From positions 620,001 through 684,000 of the forward strand of contig JANUSC010000050.1 of assembly GCA_025200525.1 (NCBI GenBank): a stretch of 64,000 bases of DNA, given 5' to 3'. The notes beneath the pieces were generated by a model that worked only from the letters and a program-made list of their open reading frames with translations, made no database searches and was not told the DNA's origin. The translations under genes and the position numbers were made by a program. Of the stretch, positions 23,083-33,779 are shown in pieces. Within the stretch, counting starts at the first letter, position 1, and each line of letters starts with the position of its first letter. The stretch is from Camellia lanceoleosa. Lineage: Eukaryota > Streptophyta > Magnoliopsida > Ericales > Theaceae.

Positions 23083-23990
23083 CTACCGTAGTGTGTGAAA
23101 GAATTGTCGGCAGCGATTTGTAGACCGACTAATGAACCTATTGAGTGCGGTGGCCATCCCCATCAACTTTTGAACCTCTTTTACTAAACGGGGGAAGCCG
23201 AGTTCCAAGATTGCTGTGATTTGCCTCAGGTTGGCCTCGATTCCTTGGTGGTTGACAATGTAACCCAAGAACTTGCCAGAGCCGATCCCAAACACACATT
23301 TGGAAGCGTTCAGCTTCATTCTATATTTGCGTAGAATGCTTAATGTCTTTTCTAGATCGGCTATATGATTCTGTTGCTCCTTGGACTTGACCACCATATC
23401 GTCAATGTACACTTCCACAGTGTGGCCGAGTTGCTCCTTGAACATGGCGGTAACCAGTCTTTGGTAGGTTGCCCCTGCATTCTTCAGCCCAAAAGGCATA
23501 ACTTTGTCGCAGTAGGTTCCTCTTGGGGTGAGGAATGCAGTTTTGTCCTGGTCCTCTGGATGCATGGCGATTTGATGGTAGCCTTTGTAGGCATCGAGGA
23601 AGCTCATACGTTGATGGTGTGCCGTCGCATCTACAAGTTAGTTGATTCTGGGTAGGGAAAAACAATCTTTGGGGCAAGCTTTGTTTAGATCCGTGAAATC
23701 GATGCACACTCGCCAAGTCCCATTTTTCTTCTTCACCACCACTGTATTAGAGAGCCACGTAGGGTAGGTGACTTCTCTAATTGCCCTGGCGTCAAGCAGC
23801 CTGTCAACCTCCTTAACAACGGCGGCACTGTGCTCTACGGCTGACCACCGGCTTTTCTGAATGATCGGCTTGCACTTAGGATCGACATTCAAATGGTGTT
23901 GTGAAACTGATGGATCTATACCCGGCATCTCATATGGAGTCCATGCAAAGACATCGAGGTTGCTGAGCAGGAAAGAGATTAGCTGCTGTC
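23083..23990 (-). pseudogene. Reverse transcriptase of element E
   Basis: Minus strand. The linker MPGIDPSVSQHHLNVDP leads into LLDARAIREV, VVKKKNGTWRVCIDFTDLNK, ACPKDCFSLPRIN, then after a stop SFLDAYKGYHQIAMHPEDQD, CDKVMPFGLKNAGATYQRL and the catalytic YIDDMVVKS with both Asp present. The thumb follows with CVFGIGSGKFLGYIV and GIEANLRQ. In-frame stops occur after LPRIN (about 23637) and near 23083. The enzyme copies the element RNA in cytoplasmic particles. Motif content is complete; expression as one protein would need read-through. Confidence 0.92.
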
Positions 23991-23999
23991 TGTCGGCCT

Positions 24000-24640
24000 A
24001 ATTCAGGGAGGCGCCGACCATGAAGAACTTTTCTGGGCTTCCATCGATTTCAACTCGGTCTAAACCTTCTGTGGCCTTTTCATTTGGGAGCCACCCAACA
24101 TCGTCGAGGATCTCTTGATCCGGCACCTCAATGGAATTCACTTGTAGTTCCTTTGGCATTTTTGCAGCAAGGAGATAACATGCTTGTGCTAATTTCTGGG
24201 AGCCGCGAATTTGCTTAATACCGTGTTCTATTGGGAAGCATAGCAGCTGATGATAGGTGCTTGGCACGGCCTGCATAGTATGCAACCAGGATCACCCCAT
24301 GATGAGATTATACGGCGACGGCAGCTTGACGACCAAGAATTCCACATCCACTGTTCGGGAGCCTGCTCGAATGGGTAGTCTAATTTTCTCCAACGGGTAC
24401 TCTGGATTGGCATTGAAGCCAAATAGTGGATAAGGAGCCGGAGTCAGGTCTGACTTGTTGAACCCGAGTTTGATGAAGGTTTTATAATACGTAACCTCCG
24501 AAGTACTTCCCTGGTCTATGAGAACACGTTCAACGGTAAATCAGTTTATGCGTAGTTCAATGACCAATGGATCAATGTAGGGGAGTGTTACGCCGATCAA
24601 ATCAGAGTCGTCGAAGGTAATACTTGGCACTACTTGGGGC
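24000..24640 (-). pseudogene. Protease and protease-RT linker of element E
   Basis: Minus strand. VERVLIDQGSTSEVTYYKTF holds the protease active site as D-Q-G, a form seen in some Tat proteases in place of D-T-G. It continues GFNKSDLTPAPYPLFGFNA, EYPLEKIRLPIRAG, EFLVVKLPSPYNLIMG, then a stop, SWLHTMQAVPSTYHQLLCFP and the linker with KATEGLDRVEI. The protease cleaves the gag-pol precursor. At least one in-frame TGA (near 24290, at an expected Arg) breaks it. Confidence 0.85.
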
Positions 24641-24649
24641 TGCTTCGCT

Positions 24650-25193
24650 GGTGTGAGTTACTGTTGGGGGCCTAGATGTGATTGCATTGCATGCATGGCA
24701 GGGGCTGTTGGCAGGTTGTATATCATATGGATGATGCGGAGCGGAGGTGAATCCTACAGAAGGGCAATGGTTTTGGTCGCATTCTTCCGGACGTATTGCT
24801 GGAGACGACCGTCCTGTACCAACTCCTCAAGGTGATCTTTCAAAGCATAGCAACTGTCAGGGTCTTGGTGTCAGGCTCGAGATCATCGACCACCTGCCCT
24901 CGGAGGTCGTTCCGGATCTTGGCGCACTACTTGTTGGACTTCGTTACTTCCAAGGCCAGATCTCGACGAAGACGTCCGTTCTCAGTGATCATGTTCTCCA
25001 AACTCTGTTCATTTTTCCTTGCCTGTTCCATGATCACTTGCATTGTCTCTTGCATTGAAGTTGAAGGTGAACAGAAGTTCAAGGTGCGTCTCGCGGCAAT
25101 GGTTTTCGATCCAAGCGTGTTTGCTGGAGTGAGGACGTTTCTCTGTGCGTTCTCGTCAATGACTATCAGAGGGTCTTCAGTTACACCCGCCAT
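24650..25193 (-). pseudogene. Gag of element E, internally deleted
   Basis: Minus strand. ATG at 25193, just past the PBS, opens MAGVTEDPLIVIDENAQRN and a helical stretch (MQETMQVIMEQARKNEQSL) to about 24927. After a frame change the C-terminal gag tail appears: CYALKDHLEELVQDGRLQQY and VRKNATKTIALL, then IYNLPTAP. This leaves only about 540 bp, far short of the 1.2 kb or more usual for Tat gag. The capsid core and zinc knuckle are missing, so an internal deletion is likely. Confidence 0.75.
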
Positions 25194-25210
25194 GGATGTA
25201 TTTGAGTATT

Positions 25211-25227
25211 CCCACAGACGGCGCCAA
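25211..25227 (-). other. Primer binding site of element E
   Basis: Minus strand TTGGCGCCGTCTGTGGG immediately inside the 5' LTR. The TGGCGCC start is common among Tat and Athila elements; I cannot name the exact tRNA with confidence. Confidence 0.85.
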
Positions 25228-25228
25228 T

Positions 25229-25642
25229 TGTAGAGAAGTGGTTTGGAAATACTCTTCAGATCCTGGGAGGCGCTCTTGATCCTTAGCTAGTCACCTGAAA
25301 AGAAATGAACGCTCCGGTCGTGGGTGCCGGAATTATCACTCCGACGGACAAGTCAGTGTATACTCTCTAGATAGTTTGTGTTTTAAGTTAAGCTTGCTAA
25401 GAATCACATACCTCTTTCTGGCTGATGTTCTTCTATTTATATATTTTCTTTCTTAGGCCTCAGGATTGGGCCCATGACCTATTCGGCATTCGGCCTCTCT
25501 TGAAGCAATCCGTCTTTCATTCGGCCCCTCGTTCTTTTGCGTAGTAGGGTTGAATCTAAACGTACAAGATGATGCCGAGTACTTCGACTCCCTTTGTTCA
25601 ACTGTTCGGCCTCTTCACGAATTCCATTATTCAGCCCCCACA
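25229..25642 (-). mobile_element. 5' LTR of element E
   Basis: TGTAGAGAAGTGG...CAGCCCCCACA, matching 14540-14952. It carries a minus-strand TATAAATAG at 25433-25441. The following bases GTGGT are the target duplication. Confidence 0.92.
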
Positions 25643-25704
25643 GTGGTAAGAACCACTTCCTATGTACCTAAAGTATTCAAACTCGGTACGCTCTGATACA
25701 AAGT
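25643..25704 (-). other. Leader start and primer binding site of element A
   Basis: GCTCTGATACAA at 25690-25701 is the minus-strand initiator tRNA-Met PBS with one change. The bases before it match B's leader at 5295-5345, so element E split A's leader here. Confidence 0.85.
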
Positions 25705-26830
25705 TGTAACGCCCCGAAATAAATGGTAGTAACCCATATAATACATTAGTTAAATAACAACACATGATAAAATAATTATCTTCCATTAATCCTAATTGCT
25801 TGTACAAAATGGTAACATATGTAGCTATACATTCACAAGTCTAACTCTGAATCTATAGCATATGTTACATGATAAGGAAATAGAATGAAAGTTGAACAAA
25901 TAAGGAATGCCCTAAAGGCTTACAGCTTTCCAAGACAGTGCTTGGTTACAACAAAATGGATTTAAATCCAATACAGTTAAAGCCCTAGCCTTGCACAAAA
26001 TAAATACGACAAAACAACCAAAATGAAGCTCTTGCTTCCAAGTCCTCCCAAACCATTTCCTTGGCGGAGGGCATATCATTAGCACCTGAAAATGGTTTTT
26101 CCACATAGGGTGAGCCAAAACCCAGTAGAAATAATCCAACATAGTATATGAATCTTAACAAAGATATAAGGTGGTATGCATATGCAATGCTCATGCCAAA
26201 ATATTTTATATCATTTTCTTAGAACCATGCCATGCCAAGGTTATCACAATTATGAAATCATTTCCTTTATAATAGAAAGCAAGGTAATGAATCACACTTT
26301 AGGAAATCTCAAAACAGTTCCAACCTTTCACGAAAATTTCGTCTGTAGGAAACCGTAAACCGGCACCCATGTAAATATAGGCTCTACAAGCACTACTATT
26401 GCCATTTTACGAAAATTTCGTCCCGGGATCAGCACCCATAAATACCCGCGGTTTTTTAGAGCTTTCACTATGGACACTCACGCTAACTTATTTCAACGAG
26501 ACAACACATACGTCCCAGATTCACCCATTTTCTCAAATTGATAAACATTTCCAATGTATAAATATGAAATAATGCTCGATGGTAATGGATGTGGCAATAG
26601 TTTCAATTCTCCTAATTCTCATTCAATTTCTGCAACAATCCTAGCTATCCTCCACCGATAGCCCAAAACAGATATTTCTAAACAGATAAACAATTTTCAA
26701 TAAAGATAAACTTTCCAAATTTTAAGATGTGAGTAATAATACATATCCAACTTCACCATTTTGATCAATATCAACCCAATTACATATTTCCAACATCAAT
26801 TTCATTTATCCTTTCAAAGTCAACATTCTT
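25705..26830 (-). mobile_element. 5' LTR of element A, truncated
   Basis: It begins TGTAACGCCCCGAAAT next to the PBS and follows 754-1873 closely. At 26830 the match stops at GTCAACATT and tandem repeats of element G begin. About 980 bp of the LTR, including the part with the CTCGAGCG cluster, is missing. Confidence 0.85.
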
Positions 26831-26834
26831 ACGT

Positions 26835-27330
26835 TATGGCGTGATTGGAGTTTGTTCCTTCTCACACGATTTTCAGAGTGTTTGAAGTGTGTTCCTTCTC
26901 TCACATTGTGGCTTGATTGGACTGTGTTCCTCCCTCACGATTTTAGCGTGATTGGAGTATGTTCCCTCTCCCACGATTTTAGAATTTTTGGAGTGTGTTC
27001 CTTCTCTCACGTTTTAGCATGTTTGGAGTGTGTTCCTCTTTTGATGTTGCAGCGTGATTGGAGTATGCTCCTCGTCTCATGATTTTAGTGTGTTTGGAGT
27101 GTGTTCCTCCTCTCATGTTGTGACGTGATTGAAGTGTGTTCGTCTTCTCATAATTTAGCATGAGTGGAGCGTGTTCTATCTTTCATGTTACAGCGTGATT
27201 ATAATGTATTCCTTCTCTCATGTTGCAGCATGCTTAGAGTGTGTTCCTTCTCTCACGATACGAGTGTGATTGGACTATCTTCCTCCTCACACTATTTCAG
27301 CGTGTTTGAAGTGTTTTTGTTTTGGCCACC
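26835..27330. repeat. Tandem array around GTGTTCCTTCTCTCACG in element G
   Basis: About 12 degenerate copies of a 38-44 bp unit: GTTTGGAGTGTGTTCCTTC, TCTCACGATTTTAGCGTG. The same core in reverse orientation, in a longer unit, occurs in element F at 32620-33050. Confidence 0.85.
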
Positions 27331-27354
27331 TTTCCATCCTCTCATGTGAAGCGA

Positions 27355-27500
27355 GTTTGGATTTGCTTTTCTTTCATTCATGCAGAAAACATGTGTGTAT
27401 ACCTTGCTTTGCATCATTCATGTAGAAAACATGTTTATATACCTTGCTTTACATCATTTATGTAGAAAACATGTTTGCACTTTTTGACAATATTCTTTAT
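27355..27500. repeat. Short 47-bp tandem repeat in element G
   Basis: Three copies of CATGTAGAAAACATGTTT followed by ATACCTTGCTTTRCATCATT. Confidence 0.8.
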
Positions 27501-30239
27501 TGTATTTGCATTTAATAACATGCTTTATGTTATTTGCACGAGGCCTACCTCTTTCATTTGTCATCTTTGCAACTTTATCACAATTGAATTTCATGCATAT
27601 CATTTGCATCCTGCCCTTGAACTACGCTGGTTTTGATTCCTTGCAAAGGGATACATAGGCAACCATTGGGTTCAACTAATTGCATTTGGTTTCTATTTGT
27701 TTGCCCAAAGTCTTACAACCTTGCTAAAAAGGGTTGCCTTCAGGCTTTGACATTCATTCACGTCATGAAATGATGTATCGAGCTCTATCAAAGAGGGTGT
27801 AGACGTCCCCCGAACGCCCTGGGAGGGTGAGTCCGTTCTGTTCATTTTGGGGTCACTACAGTTCGGACTCAAATTGTCACGGTTCTTAATCTGAACCAAA
27901 GAGTCCAAATCCGGCAAATCGTTTTCAGAAAACAGATTTTTAGAAAAGAAGTGCCAAACATGGACTGTTTTGCCAGATACAGAGTCGCCACTTAAATATT
28001 TTTTAAATGGGGAAATTTAGGAAACCCTAACTCGGTGCCAAAGGCCACGTGTCCGTTATCACCAAAGTTGCCTCGGCTCGGGAACTTGGGTACGATTGGG
28101 GAAGGTCACTTCGTGAGCACCCCCGCTCGCCCGATCAAAGATCGGCCTCTACTAACCATGATATCTAGTTTTGAAAACATTATGTGTCCTTATTCCGGTT
28201 ATTAGCCTAGATTTACTATGTGATGCACACAGCATACAAGTATAGACTAGATCGCCTAATTTGGAACAAAGCATTGCATATCCGTTTGTTTGGAAAATGT
28301 TTGAAATTTGCTACTCGCAAGTAGGCTAAAATGCGAATTTCAATGAATTATCCCAATTCAAGTAATCCAACCTTCACCCACAGGCACTTAGGCAGTTATA
28401 TCAACTAAGCATTTAGCCACATGGTAAGCATGCTGTCATGTTAACATTCACACTCATGCGAGATGCTAAAGCATAAATACTTACATCGTACTCTGTGCCA
28501 AAACAATGAAATCAGTTAGAAATCAATGCATGATCCTAACTATACAGAAATGCCTAATGCAACACATGCAAAATGCAACTATAGCAGGCTCGGCTATTCT
28601 AGACATGGCATGTGAAATGCTACAGCTAACACATATTCAATTTGAAATTGAAATTCAAATGCAGTTAGTATGATGCGCCGAGCCCGGTGCTTGCAAAACA
28701 GATGAATGAATGCAAACATGCGATCATACTGTATGCTAATTTAAACATGCCCTAATCTAACCATCATAAGTGGTTAAATAAAAGGGAGAAAGAAAGGGGA
28801 TTGGAAGACATGCACACACGCACGCACCCTTATTACAACAATTGGCCCTCACTCGGAGGGTCCGAAAGAATAATACAGTCCCAAATAAATACAGTCCGAA
28901 AAAATAATATAAAATCCTAATTAATTAACAAATTAATCTAGGAAAGCAATAAATTGGCATGCAAGCTAGGGACCGCCTCAGCTCTGATCCAGATGATGAA
29001 TCATGCATATTCAGGTTGCCTTGCACGGAAATCCATTGCGATGCCCCCAATTAGCCTCTATTTGCAACTGTTCTTGGAATACGTGCCAAGCTCCGGAAGG
29101 TTGCTGATTCTTGATTTGCTGTAACAGAGAGCAACAAAGTGGCATGACAAAGTATTTTCACACATGTATGCATGACTACTCTTTAGGGAGTGTAGTCCTC
29201 GATTCTCGTGCCACCAATCACGCATATCGATGCATGATGGCCGAGGAGTCGAATTGCATGACTCGATGTGAAATGAATGCACATGTAAAGTAAGTAAAGC
29301 CTAGAACTCTGTCATGAATCATCAAGAGCTTCGGCAACTGAGAATTGAGACGCATCCCATCACTTGAAGTATGAAATACCGCTCGTTTCCCGTGCTCGGA
29401 TTAACGTTTAACCCGAACAATGCAACACATAAGCATGGAAAACATGCAATATGGACTAAGTATGCAAACATGCAAATTTCAGCACTCAAACATGATGCTA
29501 AACAGCCCCGAAACATGGCAACATGGCACTCGATGCATGAGATGAACTCCGAAATGCAAAACTAGGCACATAGAATGACTTACAGCTATACAAAGCATGC
29601 ATTATTGGACTATGAAGTCTAAAGAAGGAACCAAGATAGTTCCAAAAATGGACTTTTCCAGTTTAAAGCAATGCCAAAAAGTGCTAACAAGATGGACTAA
29701 ATTAGCATGCGAATTTGACTAGCAAACATGGTTTACATGGAAACTATATGATGCAAGTGAGAACTCATAAAACCAGCAAAAATCAGTGAATAAACCATGT
29801 GAAAATAGGCCCAAATAATCATGGAAATACAGCCAATGCATACCAAAATAAGGGGCTCCTTTAGAGGGCCATGCAAGGAGTTATTAGGCACATACAAGAT
29901 AGACAAGTGGCATGACATATACAACTCTGAAAATAAAATATGGTAGTCCTAAAACTCACAAAATTGGCCCCAAAATCAGTCAACAAAGCATGCAAGATGG
30001 GGGCCCTTTAGAAGACCATAATGGCCATCAAGCAAGTCAAGGTGAGAGGGGGTCACCCCCTTTTGATTAGGAGGCTCAAAACAGGGTCTTAGCCATTGAA
30101 AATCCACTGGATTTCAGTGGCTAGAAGGCCAAACAAGGCATGCAACAATAGCTTAGGCTTAAGGCTCAAAATAAGAGGCAACTAAGCATACTAGATAGCA
30201 TATGACCTCAGATAAGAAAATTCCCTTAATTAAACATGG

Positions 30240-30770
30240 AGAGGGCCTCAAAAAAAAATTTTTTACATTTTACAACATGCTTCAAAAATGAATACAAATA
30301 GGGCTAATCTATCATGCAAAAATGGCCCTAAAAGTGAGAATAGAGACAAGGGGCAGTAGCCGACCCCAAACAGCAAGGAGCCCTTTAACAAAGTTGAAGA
30401 GGGGCTCAAAATAAGGCATTTCATAGTTTACATCAAACCACGAAAATAAACACAAGTAGGCCTAAACTAGGATGCAAGAAAAGGGCCTAAAAGAGGGGTC
30501 AAGAGGCAAGTGATAGTAAATGACCTCAAACAGAGGAGAGCCCTCAACAAAGTTGAAGAAGTGCTCAAAACAAGCCACTTTACAGTTTACATCAAAGCTC
30601 AAAACAGTTCAAAAATAAGCTTAAAATACTATGCAAAAATAGGCCTAAAAGAAAGTTAAAGAGACAAGTGATGGAAGGAGGTCTCAAACAGAAAAAGACC
30701 CATAATCAAACATGAAAAGGGACTCAAAATATGATTATTTTCAGTTAGGATCGGAGCCCAAAAATGCTTG
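30240..30770. repeat. Degenerate 150-160 bp repeat inside LTR F
   Basis: About four copies sharing GCCCTTTAACAAAGTTGAAG, GGGCTCAAAATAAG, AGTTTACATCAAA and GGGCCTAAAAG in order. The same array is found at 42000-42490 in the other LTR, so it predates insertion. Confidence 0.75.
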
Positions 30771-31056
30771 CAAGCAAGGTTTATAAATGAAACAAAAAAG
30801 GCTAGTTTAGGGGAAAAGTGTACTTACCCTTGAAGAACAAGTCTTTAGCAGCCTTTTGGTCCAAAATCTGAGCTTCTAGCCTCTGAAGATCAGCCTCAAG
30901 GTGTTTGAATGGAGGATGGAGGTCTTGTGCTATGAGGTGTAGTGAAAAAATGCAAAGAAATCCAACTTCCAAGCTCTAACCACAAGCAATATAGAGAGAG
31001 AGATGGATTTTTGCCCTCCAAAATCTCAGAACCTGGTGTAAGGAAGAAGCCCCTTG

Positions 31057-31064
31057 CTTATATA
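31057..31064 (-). promoter_or_regulatory. TATA box of element F LTR
   Basis: Minus strand TATATAAG in CTCTATATAAGCAAGGGGC; the identical site is at 42807-42814 in the 5' LTR. Confidence 0.7.
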
Positions 31065-31200
31065 GAGCAATGCAAGGCTAAAGCTTCTTGAACAAGCTTC
31101 CAAAGGCTTTGATCCCTCCATACATGTGTATGGATGGCAGATATGAGGAATCCAGCTAGTACAAAATATCTGCCCGGAAACTAGCTGAGAAATGAGGGGT

Positions 31201-31316
31201 GCCGGCCATCAGCAATGGCCGGCAGTGCCACACTGATGGCCGGCAGGTGCTCACCAGTGGCCGGCAGTGGCAAAGCCATGGCCGGCAGTGCCATGCCTAT
31301 GGCCGGCAGTGCACTA
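31201..31316. repeat. GGCCGGCAGTG minisatellite in element F 3' LTR
   Basis: Six copies of ATGGCCGGCAGTG at about 18-20 bp spacing. The equivalent part of the other LTR (42953-43062) keeps the spacing but most copies have lost bases from CCGG. Confidence 0.9.
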
Positions 31317-31504
31317 GGAGGGTCACTCTGGCAAGACCTAGTCAGGGTCCAAAAATGAGACAGAAAGGATATAGGATCCGAAAACTCGAACCGTTGACGT
31401 TCCGCCGCGACAGTCGAATGCTGGGCGAGCAATCGAACCAGTTGTTGGGTGTACCCTACAAGCACAACCAATTCTTGAGGACGGTCAAAAATGGGGTGTC
31501 TACA

Positions 31505-31520
31505 GTTGCCCCTCTTTGAC
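31505..31520 (-). other. Polypurine tract of element F
   Basis: Minus strand GTCAAAGAGGGGCAAC immediately upstream of the 3' LTR. Confidence 0.85.
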
Positions 31521-31679
31521 AGAACTCAGAAGTCACAAAGTGACGGGAGTGAATGTCAAAGCCCAGAGACGACCCATTTTTGACAAGGCCGAAGACTCAA
31601 ACAAACAATTACCATAAGCATGCAGCGATGTGCCCGAAGGCTGGGGCAAAATGCAAATGATATGCAAGATGCAAGATTT

Positions 31680-32110
31680 AAGATTTGATAATTGGACTTC
31701 TACGCTGCGCGAAGCCGGTTTGTAATTGGACTTATACACTACGCGAAGTCGGTTTGAAAATCAAAACAATGCAATGTACTAACAAGTACAAATGAAGTGC
31801 GAAAGGTAGCACGAATGAAATGCATGCCAAATGTGATATGAGATGTAATGCACCAACAAGTGCATATGATGTGCGCAAGATAGCGCGATGGAAATGCATG
31901 CCAAATGCAAAGAGGTGCACAAGATGGTGATGCGCTAGACAGGGCGAGTGCATTAGACAACGCGAGTGCACAAAATAGTGCAATGCGCTAGAACGCGCGA
32001 ATGCGTTAAACAACGCAAGTGCAAAAAACAGTGCGATGCGCTAGACAGCGCGACTGCGTTAGACAACGCGAGTGCACAAGACAGTGCGATGCGCTAGACA
32101 ACGTGAGCAA
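31680..32110. repeat. Element F arrays 1: 36-bp pair and ~31-bp GCGCTAGACA units
   Basis: Two copies of TTGGACTTCTACGCTGCGCG-AAGCCGGTTTG stand at 31694-31755. From about 31930 follow units such as GCGCTAGACAGCGCGA and GCGTTAGACAACGCGAGTGC in roughly 31-bp steps, alternating two variants. Confidence 0.8.
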
Positions 32111-32540
32111 TGAATGCATACGAAAAATGCAAACAGGGGGGGCAAGAGATAGCGCGATGCGCATGATAGCGTGAACAATGAATGCATACCAAAAATGCAA
32201 ATAGGTAGGGTGCGCAAGATAGCGCGATGCGCAAGATAGCGTGAACAATGAATACATACCAAAAATGCAAACAGGGGGGGCGATAGATAGCGCTATGCGC
32301 ATGATAGCGCGAACAATGAATGCATACCAAAAATGCAAACAAGTAGGGTGCGCAAGACAGCGCGATGCGCAAGATAGCGCGAACAATGAATGCATACCAA
32401 AAATGCAAACAGGTAGGGTGCGCAAGACAGCGCGATGCGCAAGATAGCGCGAACAATGAATGCATACCAAAAATGCAAACAGGTAGGGTGCGCAAGACAG
32501 CGCGATGCGCAAGATAGCGCGAACAATGAATGTATGCAGT
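32110..32540. repeat. Element F array 2: 64-70 bp unit, about seven copies
   Basis: Unit AACAATGAATGCATACCAAA, AATGCAAACAGGTAGGGTGC, GCAAGACAGCGCGATGCGCA, AGATAGCGCG. The last copies are exactly 70 bp apart (32312, 32382, 32452, 32522); the earlier ones are shorter. Confidence 0.95.
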
Positions 32541-32619
32541 AAAGATGCAAAAGGGCGGCAAACCCTAACCATACCAGAACCATGAGGGGAAGAAAAACAA
32601 TCAATCAGGCACGTATACA

Positions 32620-33050
32620 ACGCAACCCGAGAAAAATTCCAAACACGCTGAAATCGCGTAAGGAACGGGACACTCAAACCACGCTGAAATCGTGAGAGGA
32701 GGTCCAACGAACCGCCCAGCGCATCTACAACGCAATCTGGGATCAATTCCAAACACGCTGAAATCGCGTAAGGAACGGGACACTCAAACCACGCTCAAAT
32801 CGTGAGAGGAGGTCTAACGAACCGCCCAGCGCATCTACAACGCAATCTCGGATAAATTCCAAACACGCTGAAATCGCGTAAGGAACGGGACACTCAAACC
32901 ACGCTGAAATCGTGAGAGGAGGTCCAACGAACCGCCCAACGCATCTACAACGCAATCTGGGATAAATTCCAAACACGCTGAAATCGCGTAAGGAACGGGA
33001 CACTCAAACCACGCTGAAATCGTGAGAGGAGGTCCAACAAACCGAGAGAA
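32620..33050. repeat. Element F array 3: 110-bp unit, four copies
   Basis: AAACACGCTGAAATCGCG starts at 32641, 32751, 32861 and 32971, each followed by a second half with CACGCTGAAATCGTGAGAGG and AACGAACCGCCCA. Confidence 0.95.
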
Positions 33051-33089
33051 ACAGAGGGAAACACCCCGCGTTTCCAAAAGAAGAAGAGG

Positions 33090-33430
33090 CACGGAGACAT
33101 ATCCCCGTGTCTCTGAATGGTGTGAGCACCGGAATGTATTCCAAATGCTTTTAACCAGAGGAGAAGAAACATAGGGACGTATCCCGGTGTTTCAGAAAGA
33201 TAAAGAGACATAAGGACATATCCCCATGTCTCTGAATGGCATAAGCACCGGAACGTATTCCAAATGCTTCTAACCAGAGGAGAAGAAATATAGGGACGTA
33301 TCCCGGTGTTTCAGAAAGATAAAGAGACATAAGGACGTATCCCCGTGTCTCTGAATGGCGTAAGCACCGGAACGTATTCCAAATGCTTCTAACCAAAGGA
33401 GAAGAAACATAGGGACGTATCCTAGTGTTT
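33090..33430. repeat. Element F array 4: ~120-bp unit, three copies
   Basis: AGCACCGGAA occurs near 33126, 33245 and 33365 with GTATTCCAAATGCTT, GAAGAAACATAGGGACG and a block around GAGACATAAGGACGTATCCC. Confidence 0.95.
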
Positions 33431-33720
33431 CAGAAAGGGAGAAGAAGCATAGGGACGTATCCCGGTGTTTAGGGACGCATCGCAAAGGTTAGGGACGTAT
33501 CCCAGAGGTTAGGGACGTATCCCAAAGGTTAGGGACGTATCCCAGAGATTGGGGACGTATCCCAGTGTTTAGGAATGAAAGAGAAACGGAGGGACGTATC
33601 CCGGTATTTAGTAAGGAATGTGAAACATAGGGACGTATCCCGGTGTTCCGCAAGGAAAGAGAAACATGGGGACGTATCCCGGTGTTTCAGAAAGGTATAA
33701 GCATTGGAACGTATTCCAAA
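33430..33720. repeat. Element F array 5: ~19-bp GGGACGTATCCCA units
   Basis: Around nine copies of TTAGGGACGTATCCCAGAGG or its variants, each with a near-palindromic GGGACGTATCCC core. The core is also part of array 4, so array 5 looks like an amplified sub-unit. Confidence 0.9.
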
Positions 33721-33779
33721 TGCTCTAAACTAGAAGAGGTCTAACCCGTCGCACGCGTGAGGAGAAAGAATGACAATTA

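Larger units (their letters stand above)
14540..25642 (-). mobile_element. Element E: full-length Tat-lineage Ty3/gypsy retrotransposon (11.1 kb)
   Basis: Both LTRs (14540-14952 and 25229-25642, about 413 bp each) are present, with about 30 mismatches by hand count, near 93% identity. The minus-strand order is LTR, PBS, gag, protease, RT, RNase H, second RNase H, integrase, long 3' region, PPT, LTR. The flanks are GTCGT (14535-14539) and GTGGT (25643-25647), a five-base duplication with one change. Joining the flanks restores element A's leader, which can be checked against B's leader at 5280-5330. The extra RNase H and the long 3' region with antisense ORFs and tandem repeats are hallmarks of the Tat lineage. 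In-frame stops in pol indicate it is no longer autonomous. Confidence 0.92.
754..26830 (-). mobile_element. Element A: chromovirus-like Ty3/gypsy element carrying nested insertions B, C and E
   Basis: On the minus strand the order is truncated 5' LTR (25705-26830), PBS (25690-25701), leader, gag (14193-13256), protease and start of RT (9519-8485), integrase with C-terminal chromodomain-like region (4262-3060), PPT (2853-2868) and 3' LTR (2852-754). The two LTRs begin alike at 754 and 25705 (TGTAACGCCC) and align by eye for about 1.1 kb. A was broken by B inside RT, by C between gag and protease, and by E in the leader; the C-terminal RT, RNase H and integrase N-terminus have been lost. The order gag-PR-RT-IN and the tRNA-iMet type PBS fit the Tekay/Del chromovirus group; that lineage call is inference. 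Confidence 0.75.
26831..27797 (+). mobile_element. 3' untranslated end of element G (Ogre/Tat-like)
   Basis: No coding sequence. It consists of a 42-bp-like tandem array (26835-27330), a 47-bp array (27355-27500) and a stretch at 27610-27690 with GAACTACG...GGGATACATAGGCAACC that recurs in element F on the other strand at 36370-36425. It ends in the polypurine tract TCAAAGAGGG, interrupted at 27797 by element F. The last 80 bp (GGCTTTGACATTCATTCACG) match the region next to F's own PPT. Confidence 0.75.
27798..31504 (-). mobile_element. 3' LTR of element F
   Basis: TGTAGACGTCCCC...GGGTGTCTACA. It includes a TATA box (31057-31064), a GGCCGGCAG minisatellite (31201-31316) and a 150-bp repeat (30240-30770). 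Short open frames within are mirrored in the other LTR and have no coding character. Confidence 0.95.

Noticed and set aside
29058..29924. Small open frames repeated at 40675-41672
   Set aside because: They are duplicated only because both belong to the two LTRs of element F; they have no coding signal.
32006..32752. 248-codon minus-strand open stretch
   Set aside because: It is the 70-bp array read in a stop-free frame, giving repeated HSLFALSCASRCLAH-like text.
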